Assembly (NCBI GenBank): GCA_944381615.1
Contig: CALWLT010000030.1
Coordinates: 1 to 64,000, forward strand
DNA: 64,000 bases
Reading direction: 5' to 3'
Source of the DNA: an uncultured Lachnospiraceae bacterium
GTDB taxonomy: Bacteria > Bacillota > Clostridia > Lachnospirales > Lachnospiraceae
Shown here: piece by piece, positions 13,823 through 24,363 of the stretch
How the letters are laid out: the number at the start of each line of letters is the position of its first letter
Position numbering within the stretch: the stretch's first letter is position 1
Program-made: the position numbers and the translations under genes
The notes under the pieces: generated by a model
What the model was told of the DNA's origin: nothing
What the model saw: only the letters and a program-made list of their open reading frames with translations
Database searches by the model: none

Positions 13823-15824
13823 GAGTTATCTGCAGAAGATGGAGCAGTGGAAGATCTCCCAGGAGGATCTGGAACACGCGCTGAGAGAACTCCAGGCGGT
13901 GCCGCAGATCGGGACGGAGCTGGAGAATCCGACTGCCTCTCACGAGCGGCGGGAGCAGATCGTGAACGCGATTTTCCCGCGCGGGGCGCGGGAGCTGATT
14001 CTGTCTCTGGCGGAGAACGGGGAGCTTTCCCGTCTGGAACAGCTGATCGGACTCTGGATCAGGCGGAATCATAACGAGACGTTTCTCGAGGTGCAGCTGG
14101 AATATGTGACGAAACCGGATGAGCGGCAGGAGGCCGGGATCCGGCGTTTTCTGGCGGGCAAATATCCGGGACGGCCGCTGCTTTTTACCATGTGCGAGAA
14201 CCCGGATCTGGAAAACGGATTCGTCCTGCGGGTCGGAAGCGAGGAATATGACTGGAGTATGCGCGGACGCCGGGAGGCCCTGGCCCGCAAGCTCAAAGAG
14301 ATGGCCTCGGACGGGACGGACAGCGATCTGCTGGCGCGAAAGGGCATCATCAGTATTCTGCGCGGAAGCCTGGAGGGGCTGGACGTCACGTCCGGCGAGA
14401 TCGGGGTGGTAACCCGGGTCGGGGACGGGATCGCCTATATCGACGGAGTGGATCACGCCATGTACGGGGAGATCCTTCTGTTTGAGAACGGATTAAAGGG
14501 AATGGTACAGGATGTGCGATCCGGGGAGATCGGCTGTATCCTGTTTGGCAATGAGAGCGAGATCGGGGAGGGGAGCCGCGTGGCGCGGACGGGCCGTATG
14601 GCCGGAATCCCGGTCGGCGAGGGATTCCTCGGCCGGGTGGTGGACGCGCTGGGAGCGCCCGTAGACGAGAAGGGGCCTATTGAGGCGGCCGATTACCGTC
14701 CGATCGAGAACCCGGCGCCCGGGATTGTGGATCGCCGGCCGGTCGATACGCCGCTGGAGACGGGAATCCTTTCCATCGATTCCATGTTCCCGATCGGGAG
14801 AGGACAGCGGGAGCTGATCATCGGCGACCGGCAGACGGGAAAGACTTCGATCGCCGTGGACACGATCATCAACCAGAAGGGGAAGGACGTGATCTGCGTC
14901 TATGTGGCCATCGGCCAGAAATCTTCTACGGTTTCGCGCCTGGTACACACGCTGGAAAAGCACGGCGCGATGGAATATACGATCGTGCTGACGGCGCCGG
15001 CCAGCGCGCCGGCATCGCTGCAGTATATCGCGCCGTATTCCGGCGCGGCGCTGGCGGAATATTTTATGTACCGGGGGCAGGATGTGCTGATCGTCTACGA
15101 CGATCTGTCCAAGCACGCGGCGGCGTACCGCGCGCTCTCGCTTCTGATGGAGCGCTCGCCGGGGCGCGAGGCGTATCCGGGCGACGTGTTTTACCTGCAT
15201 TCCCGCCTTCTGGAGCGCTCGGCCCGCCTGTCCAAGGAAAAGGGCGGCGGTTCCATTACGGCGCTCCCGATCGTGGAGACGCTGGCGGGGGACGTTTCCG
15301 CCTATATCCCGACAAACGTGATTTCCATTACCGACGGCCAGATCGTGCTGGAGAGCTCCCTGTTCTTTGAGGGTATGCGTCCGGCGGTCAATGTGGGCCT
15401 GTCCGTGTCGCGTGTGGGCGGCGCCGCGCAGACGAAGGCGATGAAGAAGGCGGCCGGGAGCATCCGCATCGACCTGGCGCAGTACCGGGAGATGGAGGTA
15501 TTTACGCAGTTCAGCTCAGAGCTGGACGAGACGACGAAAGAGCAGCTGCAGTTTGGAAAGGGCCTGATGGAGCTTTTGAAGCAGCCGCTGGAATCGCCGA
15601 TGTCCATGGAGGATCAGGTCATAACCCTGTACGCCGCGGAAAACCGCCTGTTTACGGATATCCCGGTGGCGAAGCTGAAGGAATTTCAGAAGGGGCTTCT
15701 GGCCTGGATGAAAGAAAAGCATCCGGATATCGGGGCGGATCTGCGCCAGTCGCGCATTTTAAGCGACCGGCTGATGCAGGAGATTGTCAGGGCGGTTCTT
15801 GAATATAAACAGAGCGGGCGGTGA
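13809..15824 (+). CDS. atpHA: Fused F1 ATP synthase delta and alpha subunits
   Basis: One 671-residue reading frame covers two normally separate subunits. Residues 1 to about 165 match delta (OSCP): NPTASHERREQIV, SLAENGELSRLEQLI and, at the end, GFVLRVGSEEYDWSMRGR. The usual first helix with its YA-A-L motif is shortened or changed. Residues about 175-671 are a complete alpha subunit: GVVTRVGDGIAYIDG, P-loop GDRQTGKT at 339-346, and the arginine-finger segment SVSRVGGAAQTKAMKK. There is no stop between them, and no strong ribosome-binding site for internal initiation; an in-frame ATG lies at 14301 (M165). The rest of the operon is standard, so no separate delta or alpha gene is expected nearby. 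Confidence 0.93.
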   Translation: MERLESYLQKMEQWKISQEDLEHALRELQAVPQIGTELENPTASHERREQIVNAIFPRGARELILSLAENGELSRLEQLIGLWIRRNHNETFLEVQLEYVTKPDERQEAGIRRFLAGKYPGRPLLFTMCENPDLENGFVLRVGSEEYDWSMRGRREALARKLKEMASDGTDSDLLARKGIISILRGSLEGLDVTSGEIGVVTRVGDGIAYIDGVDHAMYGEILLFENGLKGMVQDVRSGEIGCILFGNESEIGEGSRVARTGRMAGIPVGEGFLGRVVDALGAPVDEKGPIEAADYRPIENPAPGIVDRRPVDTPLETGILSIDSMFPIGRGQRELIIGDRQTGKTSIAVDTIINQKGKDVICVYVAIGQKSSTVSRLVHTLEKHGAMEYTIVLTAPASAPASLQYIAPYSGAALAEYFMYRGQDVLIVYDDLSKHAAAYRALSLLMERSPGREAYPGDVFYLHSRLLERSARLSKEKGGGSITALPIVETLAGDVSAYIPTNVISITDGQIVLESSLFFEGMRPAVNVGLSVSRVGGAAQTKAMKKAAGSIRIDLAQYREMEVFTQFSSELDETTKEQLQFGKGLMELLKQPLESPMSMEDQVITLYAAENRLFTDIPVAKLKEFQKGLLAWMKEKHPDIGADLRQSRILSDRLMQEIVRAVLEYKQSGR

Positions 15825-15830
15825 TAGAAG

Positions 15831-18157
<2,327 letters not shown>

Positions 18158-18161
18158 CGGG

Positions 18162-18572
18162 ATGGCGCAGTTTGAGCTGAAGATCATAACCAGCAACCGC
18201 GTATTTTATGCGGGATCCTGCCACTGCCTGATTTTGCCGGCGACGGACGGGGAGCGGGCGGTCATGGCGCACCACGAGAATGCGATCCTGGCGGTCTGCC
18301 CCGGCGAGATGCGCCTGCAGTGCGAGGAAAACGGGCCCTGGACGGCGGCCGTTCTGGGGCAGGGATTCTGCGAGGTCGCCAATAACCGCGTTACGCTGCT
18401 CTCCGATACCGTGGAGCGGCCGGAGGAGATCGACCGCGTGCGGGCGCAGGAGGCTTATGAGCGCGCGAGGGAGCGGCTGCGCCAGAAGCAGAATGTCCGG
18501 GAATACCACCTGTCGCAGGCGGCGCTCGCCAGGGCGTTAAGCCGGCTGCGGGAAGTGGATAAGAGGCTGTAG
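18162..18572 (+). CDS. atpC: F1Fo ATP synthase subunit epsilon
   Basis: A 136-residue epsilon subunit: N-terminal beta-sandwich (FELKIITSNRVFYAGSCHCL, LPATDGERAVMAHHENAIL) and a C-terminal helical hairpin (DRVRAQEAYERARERLRQ) able to act as ATPase inhibitor. Last gene of the operon, four bases after atpD. Confidence 0.95.
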   Translation: MAQFELKIITSNRVFYAGSCHCLILPATDGERAVMAHHENAILAVCPGEMRLQCEENGPWTAAVLGQGFCEVANNRVTLLSDTVERPEEIDRVRAQEAYERARERLRQKQNVREYHLSQAALARALSRLREVDKRL

Positions 18573-18591
18573 CAGAGGAAAAAGAGAAAAC

Positions 18592-18632
18592 GGGCACGCC
18601 GTTTCTGCCGCCGGGGCAGAGGCGGCGTGCCC
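18592..18632 (+). terminator. Hairpin at the end of the atp operon
   Basis: GGGCACGCCG (18592-18601) pairs with CGGCGTGCCC (18623-18632), with an inner TCTGCC/GGCAGA stem. No T-tract follows on the plus strand, while a T-rich tail exists on the minus side, so it may be an RNA-protecting 3' hairpin rather than a classical terminator. Located 20 bases after the atpC stop. Confidence 0.5.
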
Positions 18633-18712
18633 GCGCGCGTGAAGAAAAAAAGAGAGCCGGGGACGGGAAAGACGATGCCGGCGGCGTGCCCGCGCGCGTG
18701 AAGAAAAAAAGA
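18621..18712 (+). repeat. Direct 33-bp repeat copied from the operon-end hairpin arm
   Basis: The 33 bases at 18621-18653 recur exactly at 18680-18712 (start-to-start 59 bp). The repeat begins with the right arm of the atp hairpin (GGCGGCGTGCCC), continues through a GCGCGCGTGAAG run and ends in an A-tract. It lies just before the methyltransferase start. Confidence 0.9.
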
Positions 18713-18733
18713 AAATCCGCACAGGGAGAGAAG

Positions 18734-19663
18734 ATGGGGGAAGAACCGATGGGGAAGGAGAGACAGGAAGCAGGATATTTTGACTGGGAGAGCCAGTATG
18801 CGCTTTACCGGGGCGTCTGGGAAAGCCGGCAGAAGAAGGGGCAGAACCCGTCGGAGGCGGCCTGGGACGGCCGGGCGGCGGACTGGAAAAAAGAGCTTTC
18901 CAAGGATCCGGCTTTTTTTGGCGGGCTGGACAGGCGGGTCAGGGAGACGGTTTCCTTTCTGCGGGGCCGCGGCCTTCTGCAGCCGGGAAGCACGGTGGCG
19001 GATATCGGCTGCGGGCCGGGGCATTTTGCCGCAGCGTTCGCCGAAACGGCGGCGCACGTCGCGGCGCTGGATATTTCCGGGGGAATGCTGGAGATGGCGC
19101 GCGAGTATGCGGCGGCGCAGGGGGTAAAAAATGTCTCGTTTGTCCAGGCGGATTTTTCTTCCATGGATGTGGGGCAGGCCGGCTGGGAGCGGGCTTTTGA
19201 TCTGGTGTTCGCCGCGCTGACGCCGGCCGTGGCCTCGGTGGAGGATCTGGAAAAACTGATGGGTATCAGCCGCGGCTTTTGCTTTAACAGCAGCTTTGTG
19301 CGCTGGGAGGACGGGCTGGAGCGGCGGATCGGCCGCGAGCTGTACGGGAGAGAGCCGCGTCCTCTGCGCGGCCGGGACGACTGGTTTTATGCCTGCTTTA
19401 ACCTGCTCTGGATCATGGGCTATTATCCGGAGACGCGCTATTACTGCACGGACAGCGAAGTGCGGGTGCGGGCGGACGAGGACGAAGCGCGCTATTATGC
19501 CCGCTGCTTTTCGCCGGATATGTCGGCGGACGCGGGGGAGACGGAACGGATTTACCGCTATCTGCAGGGCATTGCCGGCGAAGACGGGATGATTTCGTTC
19601 CGGGAAGAAAAATGGTACGGCTGGCTTCTGTGGGATGTGAGGAAAAAAACCGTGCGGCGCTAA
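18734..19663 (+). CDS. Class I SAM-dependent methyltransferase
   Basis: A 309-residue protein with a clear SAM-binding motif I (VADIGCGPGHFAAAFAE, about residues 88-104), acidic post-I (ALDISGGMLEMA) and motif for the adenine pocket (VQADFSS). The N-terminal extension (FDWESQYALYRGVWESRQKK) and C-terminal part are not diagnostic of a substrate; small-molecule methylation is likely. ATG 18734 has AGGGAG upstream; ATG 18749 is an alternative. Longer in-frame readings run into the 33-bp repeat and are not credible. Confidence 0.8.
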   Translation: MGEEPMGKERQEAGYFDWESQYALYRGVWESRQKKGQNPSEAAWDGRAADWKKELSKDPAFFGGLDRRVRETVSFLRGRGLLQPGSTVADIGCGPGHFAAAFAETAAHVAALDISGGMLEMAREYAAAQGVKNVSFVQADFSSMDVGQAGWERAFDLVFAALTPAVASVEDLEKLMGISRGFCFNSSFVRWEDGLERRIGRELYGREPRPLRGRDDWFYACFNLLWIMGYYPETRYYCTDSEVRVRADEDEARYYARCFSPDMSADAGETERIYRYLQGIAGEDGMISFREEKWYGWLLWDVRKKTVRR

Positions 19664-19791
19664 CAGAGAATTTCTGTGAAAACTGACCCGTATAAAATTG
19701 TCGATTTTGGCTATTTATAATGGGTACAAATTCGTGTATACTGAATGTCAGAAAAATGGTAAGACCAAAACAGACGGGAGGATGATACGCG

Positions 19792-20646
19792 ATGAAACGG
19801 ATTGTAACCATTCAGGATATTTCCTGCGTCGGCCGCTGTTCCCTGACGGTGGCGCTGCCGCTTCTTTCAGCCATGGGGGTGGAGTGCGGGATTCTGCCCA
19901 CGGCGGTGCTTTCGACGCACACGATGTTCCAGACCTTTACCTGCCGGGATCTGTCGGATCAGATCGAACCGATCGCGGACGCCTGGGAGAAGGAGCAGAT
20001 TACGTTTGACGGGATTTATACGGGATACCTGGCAAATGCCGGTCAGTGCGCTCAGGTTGGCGCGTTTTTTGAGCGTTTCCGAAGGGAAGACGGCCTGATT
20101 CTGGTCGATCCGGTAATGGCGGACAACGGCGCGCTCTATCCGGCCTTTGATGAAAAGTACCCCGCCGCCATGGCAGAGCTCTGCGCGCAGGCGGACGTGA
20201 TTGTCCCCAATCTGACGGAGGCCTGCCTGATGACGGGAATGCCGTACCGGACTTCGTACGGGCCGGATTATATCCGGGAGCTTCTGGAGAAGCTTCTGGA
20301 TCTGGGGTGCGGCACGGCGGTGCTGACGGGCGTCAGCTATGAGGCGGACCGGCTGGGCGTGGCCAGCCTGGATCGCAGCGGGGCGCAGTTTTCCTATTTT
20401 ACCCGCCGCTGTCCCCAGAGCTACCACGGAACGGGCGATATCTATGCGTCCGTCGTGATGGGCGGCCTGATGCAGGGGCTGGAGACGGGACGCGCGCTGG
20501 CGCTGGCCGCCGATTTCGTGGTGGCCTGCATTGAGGCGACGGCGGCCGCGCCGGACGCGCGCTGGTACGGGGCGGAATTTGAATCGCAGATCCCGCTGCT
20601 GTGCCGGATGCTGGATCAGAGAAAAACAGATCAGAGAAAATACTGA
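19792..20646 (+). CDS. Pyridoxamine/pyridoxal kinase
   Basis: A 284-residue ribokinase-fold kinase of the PdxY/pyridoxamine kinase type, phosphorylating B6 vitamers in the salvage of pyridoxal 5'-phosphate. Evidence: N-terminal IVTIQDISCVGRCSLTVALP, DPVMADNG, the LTEA ATP-site region and the anion-hole/catalytic motif GTGD at residues 213-216 (catalytic Asp 216). It overlaps the 3' end of the convergent flavodoxin gene by 16 bases. The ATG follows GGGAGG. Alternative annotation as a general pyridoxal kinase cannot be excluded. Confidence 0.88.
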   Translation: MKRIVTIQDISCVGRCSLTVALPLLSAMGVECGILPTAVLSTHTMFQTFTCRDLSDQIEPIADAWEKEQITFDGIYTGYLANAGQCAQVGAFFERFRREDGLILVDPVMADNGALYPAFDEKYPAAMAELCAQADVIVPNLTEACLMTGMPYRTSYGPDYIRELLEKLLDLGCGTAVLTGVSYEADRLGVASLDRSGAQFSYFTRRCPQSYHGTGDIYASVVMGGLMQGLETGRALALAADFVVACIEATAAAPDARWYGAEFESQIPLLCRMLDQRKTDQRKY

Positions 20647-21383
20647 TTTTCGCGGCGGGCGGCCAGCTTTTCGGTAAAAGCGGCGGCAAAGTCCAGATAC
20701 TCTTTTACGTTCATGTTCTTGGCGCCGGCCGGGCAGCTGCGGATGCAGCGGAAACAGGAAATGCAGGATCCGGCGATGGTGCGGCAGTCCTCTGCGATGG
20801 CGTTTGCGGGACATTGCCGGACGCAGAGGCCGCACCGGACGCAGGCGTCCGAGGTCAGAGGACGGAAGTTTCCGCCTTTTCCGCCGTCTTTATACGGCCG
20901 GTTTCCGGGAATAACGGGGGCCGGCGCATGTTCCGGCCTGGCGGCTGCTTTTCTGGCGAAGGCGCGATCCTCTGCCAGGTCGGCTTCATCCGGGCGGGTA
21001 ACCTGAATTTCCCCGTAGGTATGGCGGCCGACGACCGCGGCGGCGCCCTTTACGAGAAAGCCGTTTTGGGCGGCCAGATCGGCAAGTTCCAGAGGCGCGT
21101 CGTCGAAATCCCGGTTTCCGTAGGAGACGGCGACCAGGCAGGGAGTCTGGTTTCCGCGGATGTTCAGAAAACGTTCCCGGGCCAGAGCCGGGATGCGGCC
21201 GCCGTAGACGGGCGCGCCGAGAAGAACCAGGTCTTCCCGGTCAAAGGCGCGCGGCGCGGCATGGCCGGGGACGGTCAGGTCAATGATTCCGTCCGCGCCG
21301 CCCAGCTCTTCGGCCATGGCCTTCAGCGTTTTTAAGGTGTTTCCGGTCGGCGAAAACGAGACGATCCATATTTTCTGTTTCAT
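20631..21383 (-). CDS. EFR1-type flavodoxin-ferredoxin fusion protein
   Basis: A 250-residue electron-transfer protein: an N-terminal flavodoxin-like domain (IVSFSPTGNTLKTLKAMAEE binds the FMN phosphate; APVYGGRIPALARE follows) and a C-terminal ferredoxin domain with two CxxCxxCxxxCP clusters (CVRCGLCVRQCP and CISCFRCIRSCP). This is the layout known as EFR1 family ferredoxin in anaerobic Firmicutes. GGAGG lies close before the ATG. Partners are unknown; nearby genes give no redox pathway. Confidence 0.88.
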   Translation of the reverse strand: MKQKIWIVSFSPTGNTLKTLKAMAEELGGADGIIDLTVPGHAAPRAFDREDLVLLGAPVYGGRIPALARERFLNIRGNQTPCLVAVSYGNRDFDDAPLELADLAAQNGFLVKGAAAVVGRHTYGEIQVTRPDEADLAEDRAFARKAAARPEHAPAPVIPGNRPYKDGGKGGNFRPLTSDACVRCGLCVRQCPANAIAEDCRTIAGSCISCFRCIRSCPAGAKNMNVKEYLDFAAAFTEKLAARRENQYFL

Positions 21384-21407
21384 GACAGTTCCTCCTTTTT
21401 ACTGAAA

Positions 21408-21446
21408 AAGCGCCGGCAACGGGAAAAATCCCGTCTGCCGACGCTT
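21408..21446 (-). promoter_or_regulatory. Leader hairpin of the EFR1-type gene
   Basis: Nested complementary blocks (AAGCG/CGCTT, CGGCA/TGCCG, ACGGGA/TCCCGT) form a long hairpin with a small A-loop. On the minus strand it begins almost at the predicted transcription start and is followed by TTTTTC, then by the ribosome-binding site. It may stabilise the 5' end or act as an attenuator. Confidence 0.55.
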
Positions 21447-21448
21447 TC

Positions 21449-21477
21449 ATTATACTGCGCCCGGTAAAGAAAAGCAA
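21449..21477 (-). promoter_or_regulatory. Promoter of the EFR1-type gene
   Basis: On the minus strand TTGCTT (21477-21472), 17-bp spacer, TATAAT (21454-21449). Confidence 0.7.
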
Positions 21478-21568
21478 ACAGGCCGCTCTGAAAGGCTTCT
21501 GCCAGCCTGTGCCGGGGCGCTTCCCGGATGGGTTCCCCGGGTCTGGGGAGGAATGAGGAATGGGTTGA

Positions 21569-21805
21569 TCAGGCCTGCGGCCAGAACTCGTGCGCAAGTT
21601 CTGCCTCCGGCTTCGGGTAGCCCAGCTGGGCGCAGAGCCGATCCGCCAGGACTTTCTGCGTGCTGTCCGGGAGGGAAGCCGGACGGGAAACTCCTGCGGC
21701 CGCGCGCTCGCTGTCTTTGTGCTCCGGCGCGGGATAATAGGCCTGATACAAATTATAATGATAATAACCCGGGTTATTGGAAGTATTTCTCTCGTTCAGT
21801 GACAT
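21569..21805 (-). CDS. Small Tyr-rich protein, unknown function
   Basis: Unrecognised 78-residue protein. Support for it being real is a strong AAGGAG nine bases before the ATG. The N-terminus is Asn/Tyr-rich (NPGYYHYNLYQAYYPAPEH); the rest is Ala/Pro-rich with charged residues and lacks a signal peptide or membrane helix. The tyrosine-rich head resembles some spore-coat or surface-layer small proteins only in composition. It lies alone between two genes facing other ways. Confidence 0.5.
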   Translation of the reverse strand: MSLNERNTSNNPGYYHYNLYQAYYPAPEHKDSERAAAGVSRPASLPDSTQKVLADRLCAQLGYPKPEAELAHEFWPQA

Positions 21806-21845
21806 AAACTCAGTCTCCTTTCAGGAAAAACGGAGTTCCCCAATC

Positions 21846-21874
21846 TTGACAACCTATTCGGATCATACTATGAT
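21846..21874 (+). promoter_or_regulatory. Promoter upstream of the LysR gene
   Basis: Consensus TTGACA (21846-21851), 17-bp spacer, TATGAT (21869-21874). It faces the LysR gene 193 bases downstream, leaving a leader without any gene I can support. Confidence 0.75.
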
Positions 21875-22066
21875 ATAGGGAATTCGGTCTGATGGTGTAC
21901 CCGATTCCGGAACGGCCGTTTTCCGGCTTTCCCGTTTGGGTGTCCTTACTATAGCACGCGGATTCGGGAAATTCCATACCCGGAACCGGAATAAGAATAT
22001 AACAAAAATACAATATCATAAACGAATCTGAAACGGCGGTATAAACGAAGAAAGGAAGAGAAGGGG

Positions 22067-23170
22067 ATGAATGTCAGGAATCCGGAGTATTTCCTTGCGG
22101 TTGCGCGGGAGGAGAGCATTTCGCGGGCGGCGGAAAAACTGTATCTGTCCCAGCCGTATTTAAGCCAGTGCATCGCCCGGATGGAGCAGGAGCTGGGCGT
22201 GCGCCTGTTTGACCGCAGCCATGTGCCGCTGAAGCTGACGGAGGCCGGCCGCCTGTACCGGAATTATCTGGAGCGGGTCGGCGTGATCACAAACCGGTTT
22301 GAGGCGCAGATGGAGGATCTGAAGGGCGGCCGCCGGCGGATCCTGAACGTGGGGATTACCCTCTGGCGCGGTTCAGTCCTGCTGCCGGATATCCTGCCGG
22401 ATTATACGAAGAGCCATCCGGACGTGCAGATCATCCTGCGGGAGGAGCACACGGGGACGCTGGCGCAGCTGCTTAAGGAGGATCAGATTGATTTCGCCCT
22501 GATGAACATGCCGCCGGATCTCGATGATTTTATCTATGACGTGATCCTGAATGAGCGCCTGCTTCTGGTGGCGAGCCGGGAGCATCCGGCGATTCGCGGG
22601 ATCCGGACGTCGGCGGAAGATCCGGTTTCCGTCGATCTGCGGCGGCTCAGGGGAGAGCGGTTCATTCTTTTGCAGGAAGAACAGGTTATGGGATATGCCA
22701 TGAAAAATCTGTTCGTCAAGATGGGGATCGAGGTAAAGGACGCGCTCTATACGACCAGCAGTACGACCTCGGTCAACCTGGCGGCCCGCGGGTTCGGCCT
22801 GACTTTCCTTCCCGAGGGGGGAATCCGCCACACGGCGCACCGGGAAGAGCTGGCGTTTTTCACGGTGGATGATCCGCCGTTTTCCGTTCCGCTTTTGTTC
22901 CTCTATAAAAAGGACAGTTTTATTCCGGATTATGCCAGGGATTTCATCGACATGGTGCGCCGCTACTATATGAATCTGCGGAAAACGGGGGAGGGCCGCG
23001 CGCCGGAAAGCGGGGCCTGTGGGCCGGAAAGCGGGGCCGGAGCGCCGGAAAGCGGGGCCGGCGCGCCGGAAAGCGGGGCCGGAGCGCAGGGAAACGGAGT
23101 CTGTGCGCCGGGAAACAGAAACGGGGCCTGTGCGCCGGAGATGCAGGCTTGCGGCCGCGCGGGAAAATGA
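22067..23170 (+). CDS. LysR family transcriptional regulator with a repeat-bearing tail
   Basis: A 367-residue LysR-type regulator. The winged helix-turn-helix spans about residues 1-60 (REESISRAAEKLYLSQPYLS, RMEQELGVRLFDR), followed by the two-lobed effector-binding domain to about residue 305 (GITLWRGSVLLPDILPDY; TSSTTSVNLAARGFGLTFLP). The last 55 residues are atypical: four heptapeptides of the form APESGAG (residues 312-339) then a degenerate Gly/Asn/Cys tract. A tail like this is not needed by the family. The effector and targets are unknown; the restriction cassette begins 41 bases downstream but a regulatory link is only inference. Confidence 0.88.
   Translation: MNVRNPEYFLAVAREESISRAAEKLYLSQPYLSQCIARMEQELGVRLFDRSHVPLKLTEAGRLYRNYLERVGVITNRFEAQMEDLKGGRRRILNVGITLWRGSVLLPDILPDYTKSHPDVQIILREEHTGTLAQLLKEDQIDFALMNMPPDLDDFIYDVILNERLLLVASREHPAIRGIRTSAEDPVSVDLRRLRGERFILLQEEQVMGYAMKNLFVKMGIEVKDALYTTSSTTSVNLAARGFGLTFLPEGGIRHTAHREELAFFTVDDPPFSVPLLFLYKKDSFIPDYARDFIDMVRRYYMNLRKTGEGRAPESGACGPESGAGAPESGAGAPESGAGAQGNGVCAPGNRNGACAPEMQACGRAGK
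23000..23083 (+). repeat. 21-bp tandem repeat at the 3' end of the LysR gene
   Basis: Four in-frame units at 23000, 23021, 23042 and 23063 encode (A/G)PESGA(G/C); looser copies continue to about 23140. Near-identity at DNA level suggests a young expansion. Confidence 0.9.
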
Positions 23171-23211
23171 ATATAATAGGAGAAGAGAACGCAGGAAAAA
23201 AGGAGAGGCGC

Positions 23212-24363
23212 ATGGACGTTAGGACGAAGAAGCGGCGGGAGACGGAGATTTACGAAAACTACTGGAAATTTACCGCGGCTTACACGGATATCATGGGGCC
23301 CGGGTTTTACCGGTGTCTGAGCGTGATTTTATTTTTTATCGACGAGAACCGCAGCGAGCTGGAGGAGAACGCCCGTCAGAGGCGGGATTTTTCCGGTTCG
23401 GATCTGTATCGCCGCCTGCAGAAACTCATTGTGCAGGTATCGGGATTTCGGGGGAAGGATCCGACGGCCTCGGCGCGCAAGGCGATCAATCAGTTTGTCA
23501 AGATCGGGTTTGTAAATCCCATGCTTCTGGGATATCATCCGCTGGCGCGCGCCTTTCTCCATGCGGACAGCGCGGCGAAAAAGCAGATCCTGTTTTCGCG
23601 GATTTTTTATGAAAATTCCTCGCTGGCCTCGGATGTGACGGTGGACCGGCGGGATTTAAAGCACATCGCCTTTTTCCTGCGCACGCTGGATCACAACGGC
23701 TCGCTTGACAGGGACGATGTGATGGCGCTGATGGTTACGGATATTACGCACTATAAAAACGGCTACCTCACGCGCGAAGAGCTGGATCAGCAGCACCGCT
23801 TCGCCGTGGCCTGCGGTTTCGACGGGCGCAAATACAATCAGATCGATCATCTGAAAGGGCATCTGCGGCGGGTCGTGGATCTGAAATATGATCCGGCGGA
23901 GGAGCGGTTCTGGTTTGCGGAGGATCCGCAGGTCGCCGAGCGGGATTTTGACAGAAGCTTTGCAAGGGACGGCGTAAAGCACCGGATTTACAAGGAGGAG
24001 CTGAAGGAGGAATCGCAGATGCTCTATGGAAAACCGGTGTCGTATCTCAGCAAGAAGCCGTACAAGGTCCTGATCGCCTCTCACATCAAGCCGCTGGCGC
24101 AGTGCCTCAGGGAGGGCCGTGAGGATCAGGCGTACGACGTCAACAACGGCCTTTTGCTGGATCCCAATGCGGATTCATATTTTGACAAGATGGATATCAG
24201 CTTTGCCGACGACGGGGAGATCCTGTTCGGGAACGGCGTGGAGGCGGAGATCCGGCGGGAGCTCGGCGAATACCGTCTGGATCCGGCCGTGTTAAATGAA
24301 AGCCGGCGGGAGTACCTGCGCTACCACCGGGACCGCTTCAGAGAGAAGAACGGAGTGCGATAG
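23212..24363 (+). CDS. HNH restriction endonuclease
   Basis: A 383-residue nuclease. The C-terminal part is an HNH domain of the HNH_2 type: S290-H291 in IASHIKPL, N312 in VNNGLLLDPNADSYF, and D325 with FDKMDISFADDGEILFG. The preceding 280 residues are mostly helical and unrecognised, presumably holding the target-recognition function. The ATG at 23212 has AAGGAG upstream. The stop codon abuts the cytosine methyltransferase ATG, and the adenine methyltransferase overlaps that, so the three form one operon. Combined with one m5C and one m6A enzyme, a type II system cutting an asymmetric site is likely. Confidence 0.85.
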   Translation: MDVRTKKRRETEIYENYWKFTAAYTDIMGPGFYRCLSVILFFIDENRSELEENARQRRDFSGSDLYRRLQKLIVQVSGFRGKDPTASARKAINQFVKIGFVNPMLLGYHPLARAFLHADSAAKKQILFSRIFYENSSLASDVTVDRRDLKHIAFFLRTLDHNGSLDRDDVMALMVTDITHYKNGYLTREELDQQHRFAVACGFDGRKYNQIDHLKGHLRRVVDLKYDPAEERFWFAEDPQVAERDFDRSFARDGVKHRIYKEELKEESQMLYGKPVSYLSKKPYKVLIASHIKPLAQCLREGREDQAYDVNNGLLLDPNADSYFDKMDISFADDGEILFGNGVEAEIRRELGEYRLDPAVLNESRREYLRYHRDRFREKNGVR

